From Cognataquiflexum nitidum (GTDB lineage: Bacteria; Bacteroidota; Bacteroidia; Cytophagales; Cyclobacteriaceae): a DNA stretch of 64,000 bases. The stretch's first letter is position 1. The number at the start of each line of letters is the position of its first letter. The stretch covers positions 22,942-86,941 of the forward strand of contig NZ_JAKZAM010000022.1 of assembly GCF_022538055.1 (NCBI RefSeq), in the 5' to 3' direction. Positions 7,164-15,091 of the stretch are shown here, in pieces. Under the pieces are notes generated by a model. It had not been told where the DNA came from and made no database searches. It saw only the letters and a list, made by a program, of their open reading frames with translations. Both the position numbers and the translations under genes were made by a program.

Positions 7164-8726
7164 TCAGTCAAGCCTGCCCTCTGCTTCAATTTTTCCCAAG
7201 AAGTGGAGGGCAGCTGTTTTTTGGGTAGATTCAAAATTTTGGAAGGCGCAGATGACTTTTTCAAATTTTTGAAAATAACTGATTTCATTCAGTGATAGGG
7301 GAGACCCGAACAGATAGAGTTGACAGTTTTTATTTTCTATATGGTTCAAAAGTTTTTTGATCATTTCGATGTCCATCCCAAAATGATTCACAGGCTTGGC
7401 TGAGGGCACAAAAACTGCGATCAGTAGGTTGTCAAAATTCTTTAATTTTTCCCAGCTCGGGTCGGTAACGGAGGTCAAGCTAATTGATTGAGAAGAAGTG
7501 ACTTTATCCAATTCCGAGAAGAAAACATTTTCATTTTCCTGAAATAAAGAAACCTTCGCAAACTTGGCATCTGACATATCAAGGGAGGTTTGCGGGTTTG
7601 GGTTGAAAATTTCAGAGATATAATAGCGTGGAAGCTTGTCATTGAAAGCAATATGATCTGACCAGTTGAATTCTATTTCTTTTGGAAGATGATCAGAATA
7701 GATGCCGAGTTTTTCTTTGAGGCGGGTCACTTTTTGATAACTCTCCAAAATTTTTTCTTCTGATCCATTTTTCAAAATCATCTCTATTCCTGCTGTCACA
7801 TTTTCTGAAAAACAGAGCAAGTCATTTCCTGCCTTGAATGCTTCCCACTCCAACTGTCCCGGTTCGGGAAAAAGGTCAGAGACACTTTTCATATTCAATG
7901 CATCTGAGACCACGATTCCTTTGAAACCCATTTCCCCTTTTAATAAATCAGTAATGATCTCTTTGGATATTGAAGCTGGAATGGTTTTTCCGTTGGAAAG
8001 CGCCGGTGCAGCCAAGTGCCCCACCATGATCATGTCGATACCCGCTTTAATTCCGTTGGCAAAAGGATAAAGTTCTTCAGAAATCAATTCTTCCTTTGTT
8101 TTATTAATGACTGGAAGCCCAAGATGGGAATCAGTGTCTGTATCTCCATGTCCCGGAAAATGCTTGTAAGAGGCCCCAATTCCGGCTTTCTCCAAACCTC
8201 GATACATGGCCAAAGCAAATCTGCTTACCTTCTCTTTGTCAGGTCCAAATGACCTGTATCCGATCACTGGATTTTTGGGATTGGTGTTGATATCAGCAAC
8301 AGGGGCAAAATTCAGTTGAATTCCGGTCTGCTTAAGGTCTTTTCCCATCCGGTAACCTGTTTCAAAAACCAAATCCTCATGTTCAAGCGAAAGTGCTCCC
8401 AAGGTAATGGCGTAAGGATATTGGGGAGTATTTTCTATCCTCATCGCCAAACCAAACTCCGCATCAATACTCATTAAAAGTGGTTGTTTGGAAATGGATT
8501 GGTATCGGACGATCAATGCCCGAAGTTTTTCAAGCGTATTTTCATAAGTCAGCTTTTCTTGCCTTTTCTCAAAATTGGCTGCAGCACTGTGGCGGCTATG
8601 GAAAAAAGTAAGGCCACCGATGTGTTGGTTTTTGATCAATGACTCGATTTCCAAATAATTTTCTTCCGTATCGTGGATAAATGCCGCCGGCGAAAAAAGC
8701 TGACCAATTTTTTCTTTTAAAGTCAT
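7164..8726 (-). CDS. Glycoside hydrolase family 3 beta-N-acetylhexosaminidase (NagZ-like)
   Basis: A 520-residue GH3 enzyme. The NagZ-specific loop KHFPGHGDTDTDSHLGLP carries the His of the Asp-His catalytic dyad. The nucleophile Asp lies in VVSDALNM. NagZ enzymes release GlcNAc from muropeptides. It is longer than the roughly 340-residue proteobacterial NagZ because it also has a C-terminal GH3 domain. No signal peptide is evident, so a cytoplasmic place is likely. As the last gene of an operon containing an AmpG-like permease and an amidase, a role in peptidoglycan recycling is inferred. Confidence 0.88.
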   Translation of the reverse strand: MTLKEKIGQLFSPAAFIHDTEENYLEIESLIKNQHIGGLTFFHSRHSAAANFEKRQEKLTYENTLEKLRALIVRYQSISKQPLLMSIDAEFGLAMRIENTPQYPYAITLGALSLEHEDLVFETGYRMGKDLKQTGIQLNFAPVADINTNPKNPVIGYRSFGPDKEKVSRFALAMYRGLEKAGIGASYKHFPGHGDTDTDSHLGLPVINKTKEELISEELYPFANGIKAGIDMIMVGHLAAPALSNGKTIPASISKEIITDLLKGEMGFKGIVVSDALNMKSVSDLFPEPGQLEWEAFKAGNDLLCFSENVTAGIEMILKNGSEEKILESYQKVTRLKEKLGIYSDHLPKEIEFNWSDHIAFNDKLPRYYISEIFNPNPQTSLDMSDAKFAKVSLFQENENVFFSELDKVTSSQSISLTSVTDPSWEKLKNFDNLLIAVFVPSAKPVNHFGMDIEMIKKLLNHIENKNCQLYLFGSPLSLNEISYFQKFEKVICAFQNFESTQKTAALHFLGKIEAEGRLD

Positions 8727-8753
8727 TTTTTAAAATAGTTTCTAATTAATTCA

Positions 8754-10040
8754 TCATTTTTCATTCTGAACTTCTTCCACCTTCTTCTTCCCATATTCAT
8801 TCGGAAATTTCACATATCGGATCATCATGATTCCCGGGATCGCAGCTGCTACTACCCAAAGAAAAAACCCTTCATAGCCCAACCATTCCTGCACAAAACC
8901 ACTCGCCATTCCCGGTAGCATCATTCCCATTGCCATAAAACCTGTCGCGATGGCATAATGGGAAGTTTTGGATGGTCCTTCGGAAACATATATCAGGTAC
9001 ATCATAAAGGCCGCGAATCCAAACCCATAACCCAACTGCTCCACTACTACCACTGCGCCTGCCCAAAATGCGGATTCAGGTTGGAAATAGGCCAAAAGGT
9101 AATAGAAGAAGTTGGGCACGTTCAATGCCAAAATCATCGGCAACATCCATTTGCCCAAGCCATCTTTGGATATGACGACACCTCCGATGATGCCTCCAAG
9201 AGAAAGTGCGATAATCCCAAATGTCCCATATATCAAACCAACATCCGTGGTACTGAGTCCGAGTCCGCCATCAGGTCTGCTATCCAAAAGGAAAGGAGAG
9301 GCCATTTTTACAAGTTGTGATTCTCCCAAACGGTAAAAAAGGATGAAGGCCAAAGCTGCCCAGATTTCTTTTTTCTGAAAAAAGGAAATAAAAACCTTCC
9401 CAAAAGTCAATTGAACCTCTTTAACATACGTACTGCTCTTTTCGATATTAGGGGTGGTCCAGAGGTTGATCAGCGTCAATACAAACATCAGACCAGCTAC
9501 CATGACCATTGTCAGAGACCAGGCTTTGGCATTGTCTCCGTATTTGACTTCAAGATATCCAGCTACGATGACAAACAATCCTTGCCCTGTTACCATCGCC
9601 ACGCGATAGAATGTGCTTCTCAAACCGATGAAAAACGATTGTTGTTCTTCCTTCAAAGCCAAGAGATAAAACCCATCCGAAGCAATGTCATTGGTCGCAG
9701 AGGCAAAAGAAGCCAACCAGAAAAACGCCAATGTCAAAACAAAAAACTGGTCTGTAGGTACGCTGAGGCCTGTGCATAGAAAGGCAAAAGACAATACCAA
9801 TTGCATTGCCAAAAACCATTTTCGTTTGGTTCCATAAAGGTCTACCAATGGACTCCAAAGTGGTTTGATGACCCAAGGGAGGTAAAGGAAACTGGTGTAA
9901 AGTCCGATTTCTGAATTGTCCACTCCGAGTTTTTTGTACATGATGACAGATACCGTAATGCTCAATACATAGGGAATTCCTTCGGTTAGGTATAGTGGCG
10001 GAATCCAATACCAAGGATTGTTTTTGATGGTTTTGCTCAT
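8754..10040 (-). CDS. AmpG-like major facilitator superfamily permease
   Basis: A 428-residue protein with about 12 hydrophobic segments. The N-terminus WYWIPPLYLTEGIPY and the following WVIKPLWSPLVDLYGTKRKW loop resemble AmpG-type muropeptide importers. Its start overlaps the GNAT stop by 4 nt, and it is followed after 27 nt by the NagZ-like gene. By context it would import anhydro-muropeptides or related sugars into the cytoplasm. The substrate is inferred, not shown. Confidence 0.82.
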   Translation of the reverse strand: MSKTIKNNPWYWIPPLYLTEGIPYVLSITVSVIMYKKLGVDNSEIGLYTSFLYLPWVIKPLWSPLVDLYGTKRKWFLAMQLVLSFAFLCTGLSVPTDQFFVLTLAFFWLASFASATNDIASDGFYLLALKEEQQSFFIGLRSTFYRVAMVTGQGLFVIVAGYLEVKYGDNAKAWSLTMVMVAGLMFVLTLINLWTTPNIEKSSTYVKEVQLTFGKVFISFFQKKEIWAALAFILFYRLGESQLVKMASPFLLDSRPDGGLGLSTTDVGLIYGTFGIIALSLGGIIGGVVISKDGLGKWMLPMILALNVPNFFYYLLAYFQPESAFWAGAVVVVEQLGYGFGFAAFMMYLIYVSEGPSKTSHYAIATGFMAMGMMLPGMASGFVQEWLGYEGFFLWVVAAAIPGIMMIRYVKFPNEYGKKKVEEVQNEK

Positions 10041-10516
10041 GGTTTCTTTCTGATGAGGTTTTGGTAAATGCTGATTTCAGAACCTTCGATGATACTTGCC
10101 CCAACAGTATTTTTATAAAAATCAGCAGGTCCCACTCCCCCGATGATGGCATAGGCATATCCCATTTCCTTCATGGATTGAAGGCTTTTGACCAAAAGGA
10201 CTTTCCCTATTCCTTTTCCCCTCATAGCTTCCAGAGTGCCTGTTGGCCCAAAAAAGTTCTTTGCAGTAGATTCAAAACAGGCAAAACCCAAAATCTCATT
10301 TCCTTTTTGCGCAATCCAACAGTTTACAGGAAGATGACTAAAGGCTGACTCCACTTCATTTGCCCAGTAAATGCCGAAATTTTCAAAGACCCAGTTTCTC
10401 ACAAATGACTTTTCAGGAGGTATCGGCTTTCGAAACACAATATTCTCCTTAGCCAAAATGGCTTCATTCTCCGAAATATCCGGGAGTTCCATCAAGCGGA
10501 CAAGCATGTCTTTCAT
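10037..10516 (-). CDS. GNAT family N-acetyltransferase
   Basis: A 159-residue protein with the acetyl-CoA-binding motif RGKGIGKVLL (about residues 97-106) after TGTLEAM, typical of GNAT motif A. It overlaps both neighbours by 4 nt (ATGA-type junctions), so translation is coupled within the peptidoglycan operon. An amino-sugar substrate is plausible from context but cannot be read from the sequence. Confidence 0.8.
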   Translation of the reverse strand: MKDMLVRLMELPDISENEAILAKENIVFRKPIPPEKSFVRNWVFENFGIYWANEVESAFSHLPVNCWIAQKGNEILGFACFESTAKNFFGPTGTLEAMRGKGIGKVLLVKSLQSMKEMGYAYAIIGGVGPADFYKNTVGASIIEGSEISIYQNLIRKKP

Positions 10517-12210
10517 GGGATTTGGGTTTTTGGGTTAGCCTGAATTTCGAAAACCTGTGGGTTTGATTCTTTGCCAAAACGGTCCAGAAAACTGATGGCC
10601 ACGAATTTTTGGTTGATTGAATTCAAAACCGGAAGTAACATCCTGTTGCTTTCATCCAGATATATCCTTTGGGAGGAAACATTCTCTTTGCGTTTTTGCA
10701 GATCAGGGAGGGTCGGCGCGGTGTAGATCAATGCAAACCGAAAATCAGGTTGTATGCCCCGCTCAAACTGAAAAGCAAATCCGTCGCCATGTGGGATAAG
10801 AATCGGAGTTTGGCCTGTTGGATTGCCATTGGGATTTGGAAGTACATCAGGAGGCAATGCCGTGAAGTGGTAATGGTTTTTGTGAAGCAAATCGGCGACA
10901 TCCTTATTTTTTACATACATCGATTTGGCGCTGAAGTAAGCGTTGCCGGATATGTTTGGAGTGATCTTGGACAGTCCCACCTGATTGGAGATTTCCATTG
11001 GGTTTTCCCAGGCTTTGTCCGCATTGTCACGGATTTTGTAGGGGCCGTTTCCGATATAAATTTTGGTGTTGTAGTGGTTTTTTGACCACCAGTTTACCAA
11101 TTCCCTGTGTGAAGCAAGGTTATAATCCATGCTCCAATACAATTGGGGAATAAGGTAATCGATCCATCCGTTTTTCATCCATGTCAGGACATCGGCAAAA
11201 AGATCGTCGAAGTTGGTCTGTCCGGCTCTGGTTTTGGATCCTGATGGGTCTTTGTCGATGTTTCTCCAGACACCGAAAGGACTGATTCCGAATTGAACCC
11301 AAGGCTTTTCTGCTTTGATGGTTTCATTTACTTCTTTGACCAAAAGATTGACATTTTCTCTTCGCCAATCATCGAGTTTTTGTCCGGGTTTCCCATACTT
11401 TTTGAATGAAGCGGCATCGTTAAAGACTTCCTTTTCCACTTTGTAAGGATAAAAATAGTCATCAAAGTGGATGGCATCAATATTGTAATTTTGGACTACT
11501 TCTTTGATGATTTCTACCAGATGAGCCCTTACTTCGGGCAAGCCGGGATTGTAATAGTACTTCGTGTCATACTTGATCATCCAATTGGGATGCTTGACAA
11601 AATCATGGTTTGGGCTGAGGTCTTTGGTTTCCATGGTCATGGTAGCCCGGTAAGGATTAAACCATGCATGGAATTCCAATCCCCGTTTGTGCGATTCCAA
11701 TATCATCCAGGAAAGAGGATCTTCCATGGTATTTGGCTTTTGACCTTGTTTGCCTGTCAGGTATTTGGACCAAGGGGAATATTTGGATGGATAAAATGCA
11801 TCGCCGGCTGCCCGAACCTGCACAATCACCGCATTGAAATTGAGTGATTTGTAATAATCCAGAAGCTTAATAAAATCCTCTTTTTGCTTGGAATAGGAAT
11901 CTGTTGAAGAAGTTGGCCAGTCAATATTGGCGACTGTCGCGATCCAAACTCCTCTGAATTCCCTTGGACTCGGTCCCAATTCAATTTCCAAAGGTTTGTA
12001 AAAAGAAGTAGGACTTGGGACAGTTACGGTTTTTGATGGAAAATTACTTTTACCGGCAGGTTTTTCAGACGAAGGAATTTGGGTACTTGTTTTCGTTCTA
12101 GTGGTAGGAATGGGTGTCACTGTCTTGCATGACTGTATTCCCATGACTATGGCAAGAAGGAAGGCTAAATGAAATATTCGGGATTTATTCAATTTGAAAG
12201 GAGGCTTCAT
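10513..12210 (-). CDS. GHL10 (DUF187) family glycosyl hydrolase-like lipoprotein
   Basis: A 565-residue protein with a signal peptide and lipobox (GIQSC, Cys at about residue 28), then a Thr/Pro/Ser-rich linker to about residue 70. The GHL10 domain begins at EFRGVWIATVANIDWP and includes NAVIVQVRAAGDAFYPSKYSP, AWFNPYRA and IDAIHFDDYFYPY, all typical of this TIM-barrel family. A short Fn3-like C-terminal region follows. GHL10 proteins are proposed to act on peptidoglycan glycan. It sits between the amidase (6-nt gap) and the GNAT gene (4-nt overlap), which supports cell-wall work outside the inner membrane. Confidence 0.87.
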   Translation of the reverse strand: MKPPFKLNKSRIFHLAFLLAIVMGIQSCKTVTPIPTTRTKTSTQIPSSEKPAGKSNFPSKTVTVPSPTSFYKPLEIELGPSPREFRGVWIATVANIDWPTSSTDSYSKQKEDFIKLLDYYKSLNFNAVIVQVRAAGDAFYPSKYSPWSKYLTGKQGQKPNTMEDPLSWMILESHKRGLEFHAWFNPYRATMTMETKDLSPNHDFVKHPNWMIKYDTKYYYNPGLPEVRAHLVEIIKEVVQNYNIDAIHFDDYFYPYKVEKEVFNDAASFKKYGKPGQKLDDWRRENVNLLVKEVNETIKAEKPWVQFGISPFGVWRNIDKDPSGSKTRAGQTNFDDLFADVLTWMKNGWIDYLIPQLYWSMDYNLASHRELVNWWSKNHYNTKIYIGNGPYKIRDNADKAWENPMEISNQVGLSKITPNISGNAYFSAKSMYVKNKDVADLLHKNHYHFTALPPDVLPNPNGNPTGQTPILIPHGDGFAFQFERGIQPDFRFALIYTAPTLPDLQKRKENVSSQRIYLDESNRMLLPVLNSINQKFVAISFLDRFGKESNPQVFEIQANPKTQIP

Positions 12211-12216
12211 GTTTGG

Positions 12217-12882
12217 TCAAGGATTGCTTTTGAAATTCAGATCTGCTAGTTTTTTTCTTAGCTTTTTCATGAATTTTGGACCTGGATCCTGTTTTTGGGT
12301 CAGGTAGTTTGGGTCAGTTTCTTTCCAAATGGGTGTTCCCTGAAAGGCATAATATTCGTGGTGCCCGATGACATAGGTCAGCTTGTATTTTCTGTTGAGG
12401 TACCTGATCAATGCTGCATTGGCCTTGACCTGCGCATTGGTCAGTGGCGCATCCGGGCCCCCGATATTTTCGATACCTATTGCAGTATAGTTGAGTCCAA
12501 TGGTATGTCTTGCAAAGGTCGTGTCAGGAAGTAACCGAAAGATGGTTCCGTCCCGGTCAACCAAAAAATGCGCCGAAACATTGAGGTTACTAGCAGCAGT
12601 AAGTTCCGGTCGGCCACCAAGATACACCGGATTGAAAACATCAAAAGTCGATTCCAAGGAATTGATTGCAGTCCAATGCACTACGACCATGGTCGGAACA
12701 ATTGTCGCGGTTTCCTTTTCAATCCCGTGTCTGTTTTTCAGGTATTCTATAGAAAGCTTTTCTCTTTCTTCGTCAAAAATAATGGGCTTGTCAAAGATTC
12801 GAAAAGTCTGTGCTTGGACTCCTGATACCAAAGCAGTAATTAAAATGACTGATAAATAGACCAAAAGACCTTTTTTATTCAT
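12217..12882 (-). CDS. N-acetylmuramoyl-L-alanine amidase (amidase_2 family)
   Basis: A 221-residue secreted protein from the ATG at 12882; an upstream TTG adds residues ahead of a clear signal peptide (LLVYLSVILITALVSGVQA) and is rejected. The amidase_2/PGRP fold is shown by VVHWTA (zinc His), HFLVDRDGTIFRLLPD, ARHTIGLNYTAIGIENIG (His and catalytic Glu region), IGHHEY and QDPGPKF (third zinc ligand region). It cleaves the bond between MurNAc and the stem peptide. It is the first gene of the five-gene peptidoglycan operon. Confidence 0.9.
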   Translation of the reverse strand: MNKKGLLVYLSVILITALVSGVQAQTFRIFDKPIIFDEEREKLSIEYLKNRHGIEKETATIVPTMVVVHWTAINSLESTFDVFNPVYLGGRPELTAASNLNVSAHFLVDRDGTIFRLLPDTTFARHTIGLNYTAIGIENIGGPDAPLTNAQVKANAALIRYLNRKYKLTYVIGHHEYYAFQGTPIWKETDPNYLTQKQDPGPKFMKKLRKKLADLNFKSNP

Positions 12883-12990
12883 GGTTGTTGCTGTAGGGGT
12901 GTATATTCTCAATTTTTACTCAAAATAAAGGAATTTATTGGTAGGTATATTCCAATCATCAAAACTTTGGACATTACAGCGCTATTCCAT

Positions 12991-13022
12991 AAACAAAAAG
13001 CCCCAGTCTTTAGGGACTGGGG
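12991..13022 (-). terminator. Rho-independent terminator after hsp20
   Basis: A perfect 8-bp stem (CCCCAGTC at 13001-13008 with GACTGGGG at 13015-13022) and a 6-nt loop. On the minus strand it is followed by a T-rich tract (13000 down to 12991). It lies 24 nt after the hsp20 stop codon. Confidence 0.9.
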
Positions 13023-13045
13023 ACTTGCATACGTAGGAAAAAATC

Positions 13046-13492
13046 TTAACCTACCGAAATTGCCTTTTTGGGTTTTGTACTCTCAATAACCTTCTTAGGG
13101 AGGACTACATTCAAAATGCCGTTGTCATATTTGGCATCTATTTTTTCGTCCATCACATTCTCAGGAAGACTGAATGAACGCCTGATGCTTGAGTAGGAGA
13201 ATTCTTTCTTACGGTAATTTTCTTTTTTCTCCTCTTTCTTCTCTTCTTTTTCGGCGCTGATGTTCAGCATTCCGTCTACTACTTCGACTTTAAAATCTTT
13301 TTTGTCAAAGCCCGGTGCAGAAAGTTCAAGTTTGAACTCTTTGTCATTTTCAATCACATTAGTGGAGGGAATTTCCACTCCCTTTTCTGGAAGCCAGAAT
13401 TTTTCATCCCAATCAAATGGACTTTCTGTTCCAAAGAAATCCTGGACCAATTTTGGCCAAGCGCTTCCGTTTTGCTTAGTTAGTAATCCCAT
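13046..13492 (-). CDS. Hsp20/alpha-crystallin small heat-shock protein
   Basis: A 148-residue sHSP. The alpha-crystallin domain runs from about residue 40 to 135: it begins PSTNVIENDKEFKLELSAPGF and ends YDNGILNVVLPKK, the conserved GxLxxxxPK region. The C-terminal tail contains KKAISVG, a short I-x-V anchor that docks subunits in oligomers. It is an ATP-independent cytoplasmic holdase. The gene is monocistronic, with its own promoter (13536-13564) and terminator. Confidence 0.95.
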   Translation of the reverse strand: MGLLTKQNGSAWPKLVQDFFGTESPFDWDEKFWLPEKGVEIPSTNVIENDKEFKLELSAPGFDKKDFKVEVVDGMLNISAEKEEKKEEKKENYRKKEFSYSSIRRSFSLPENVMDEKIDAKYDNGILNVVLPKKVIESTKPKKAISVG

Positions 13493-13535
13493 GGCTATAA
13501 GAATTTTAGAGTTAATTGGATTTGTTTAACAGCAC

Positions 13536-13564
13536 CAAGTTTACATTGTTCCAATTAAAACCAA
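13536..13564 (-). promoter_or_regulatory. Likely promoter for hsp20
   Basis: On the minus strand, TTG (13562-13564) is followed after 18 nt by TAAACTTG (13536-13543), 7 of 8 matches to TAnnTTTG. No CIRCE-type inverted repeat was seen around it. Confidence 0.5.
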
Positions 13565-13610
13565 ATGATAATAGTCACATTAACAACTGATTATAATCAA
13601 AAAATGCAAT

Positions 13611-14570
13611 TCAAGAAAGCTTTCTTACAATATTTTCAATACATTTTGAAGCCAATCTTGCGGTGCTGTTGTCTTTATCAAAAATCGGATTAAGTTCGAC
13701 AATATCCATGCTGATTAGCTTACCTGTTTTGGCCAAATAATCGAATATTCTGAAAGCCAACTCAGGTGAAAATCCCAAAGGAGAAGGCGCACTCACCCCA
13801 GGTGCAAAGGCTGATGAAAAACCATCAAGGTCTATACTCAGGTATATTTTATTTACCTTCAGACAAAAATCATCCAGAGTTTGGGCAATGGTTTCCCAAT
13901 TTGCCAAAGTGAATTCCTCCATTTCCATCCATCTGACTCTGTGTTTTAAAGCAGTTTCAAAAAGTACTTTGGGATTGGATGATTGTTGGATACCAAGGCA
14001 TAGGTAATGGAAGTGGCTTTGGTATTCATTTGCCAACTGAAAAAATGGTGACCCAGAATGTCCTTTGCCGCTGTTCAATTCCCTGAGGTCAAAATGCGCG
14101 TCCAGATTGATGATGCCTAATTTTTCTCCTTTGGGCATCAAATACTCCAATATCCCGCGACCATGGGCAAAAGCAAGGTCGTGTCCACCACCTAATAAAA
14201 CAGGGAAATAGTGGTTTTGGAGTAATTCGGTCACGGTTTTGGAGATAAGCGAATGGCTGGATTCCATGTCTTCACCTTTTGTGATAATATCCCCCAAATC
14301 ATAAATCCCAACTTCCTCAGGCAGGTGAAAGGCCATCGGGCCCATCATTTTCCTGATAGCTTCCGGACCTTTGGCTGCACCTGTTCTTCCCTGATTTCTA
14401 CGGACGCCTTCATCTCCTGCATATCCTAGGATTGCAACCCATTTACCATTTGTAGATTGATCGATGTGCAGATTTTTCGCACAGGTCACAGCCTGATGCC
14501 AATATTGAATGGAATCTGACGGACGGCCTGTCCAGATATGCGGTGGAGTAGGATTGTGAAGAAGAGTCAT
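13611..14570 (-). CDS. hutG: Formimidoylglutamase / arginase-family ureohydrolase
   Basis: A 319-residue ureohydrolase. Binuclear Mn ligands are all present: GGGHDLAFAHG (His), NLDAHFDLR (DAHxD) and SIDLDGF (DxD). The pattern SAFAPGVSAPSPLG and the N-terminal YAGDEGVRRNQGRTGAAKGPEAIR fit formimidoylglutamase (last step of histidine degradation to glutamate) better than agmatinase or arginase. No other hut gene lies in the window, so the gene stands alone and the substrate call is moderate. Confidence 0.82.
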   Translation of the reverse strand: MTLLHNPTPPHIWTGRPSDSIQYWHQAVTCAKNLHIDQSTNGKWVAILGYAGDEGVRRNQGRTGAAKGPEAIRKMMGPMAFHLPEEVGIYDLGDIITKGEDMESSHSLISKTVTELLQNHYFPVLLGGGHDLAFAHGRGILEYLMPKGEKLGIINLDAHFDLRELNSGKGHSGSPFFQLANEYQSHFHYLCLGIQQSSNPKVLFETALKHRVRWMEMEEFTLANWETIAQTLDDFCLKVNKIYLSIDLDGFSSAFAPGVSAPSPLGFSPELAFRIFDYLAKTGKLISMDIVELNPIFDKDNSTARLASKCIENIVRKLS

Positions 14571-14619
14571 TTTTAAGGATTGAAACCAGCTTTTTTTAAA
14601 GTTTTACCAAAAAAATGGG

Positions 14620-14844
14620 TTATGATTTGGCAAGATAAAGGTTGAATTCCAAGGCATTGCCGGCTACAAATTCATCCACAGCGAGGTCCTCCATGATTTC
14701 ATCATCAAACTCCATTTCAGTTTTTTCCACTTTTCCGTCAGGATGAACAATCAGCTCAATTCCTGTAAAATCCGATGGATTGACTTTGACCAATACCTGG
14801 TAATCATCAAAGACTCTTTTGAAATATTTGGGCATTTTGCTCAT
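14620..14844 (-). CDS. Small acidic conserved protein
   Basis: A 74-residue acidic protein (many Asp/Glu between residues 35 and 60) with no Cys and no hydrophobic segment. The family was not recognised. Coding is supported by clean ATG-to-stop spacing, ordinary codon use and TAATTTTG (14862-14869 on the minus strand) just upstream as a possible -7 element. It is divergent from the trp operon. Confidence 0.65.
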   Translation of the reverse strand: MSKMPKYFKRVFDDYQVLVKVNPSDFTGIELIVHPDGKVEKTEMEFDDEIMEDLAVDEFVAGNALEFNLYLAKS

Positions 14845-14893
14845 ATGTTAATTTTTATATTCAAAATTACCGATAATTTTTATTCAATTATTT

Positions 14894-14923
14894 TTTGTTA
14901 AGTAAAATGCATCTTTAACTTTG
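14894..14923 (+). promoter_or_regulatory. trp operon promoter
   Basis: TTTG at 14894-14897 is followed after 18 nt by TAACTTTG (14916-14923), an exact TAnnTTTG -7 element. Transcription would start near 14930, only about 8 nt before the leader-peptide ATG, so the leader is read almost from the 5' end. Confidence 0.75.
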
Positions 14924-14937
14924 TCCCACTGAAAAAA

Positions 14938-15012
14938 ATGAAAACGACTCAAAACAAATATTGGTGGTGGCATTCGACTTCTAAAATGGAAGAACCGGTT
15001 GTTGTTGCCTAA
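14938..15012 (+). CDS. trpL: trp operon leader peptide with three consecutive Trp codons
   Basis: A 24-codon ORF in the trpE upstream region. It starts MKTTQNKY, then three TGG codons in a row (14962-14970), then HSTSKMEEPVVVA and TAA at 15010-15012. It is preceded by GAAAAAA and by a strong promoter, and followed by an intrinsic terminator before trpE. Trp is rare, so three adjacent Trp codons in a short leader are the classic sensor of charged tRNA-Trp. The peptide has no role beyond its translation. Confidence 0.9.
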   Translation: MKTTQNKYWWWHSTSKMEEPVVVA

Positions 15013-15035
15013 TTTTGTGTTTGACTGACATATCG

Positions 15036-15072
15036 AAAGGGCTTACTGGTTTTTCCAGTAAGCCCTTTTTTT
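15036..15072 (+). terminator. trp attenuator (intrinsic terminator in the leader)
   Basis: An 11-bp perfect stem: GGGCTTACTGG (15039-15049) with CCAGTAAGCCC (15055-15065), a 5-T loop, three A before and seven T after. It lies 27 nt after the leader stop and 19 nt before the trpE ATG. A competing pairing is visible: ACCGGT (14994-14999) plus GCCT (15007-15010) can pair with ACTGGT (15045-15050) and GGGC (15039-15042). That segment is free if a ribosome stalls at the Trp codons, and covered if it reaches the stop. Confidence 0.9.
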
Positions 15073-15091
15073 ATTCCTTAAACCTATTGAC

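Noticed and set aside
12883..12912. Upstream TTG start for the amidase
   Set aside because: The signal peptide begins at the ATG at 12882; the extra residues would precede it.
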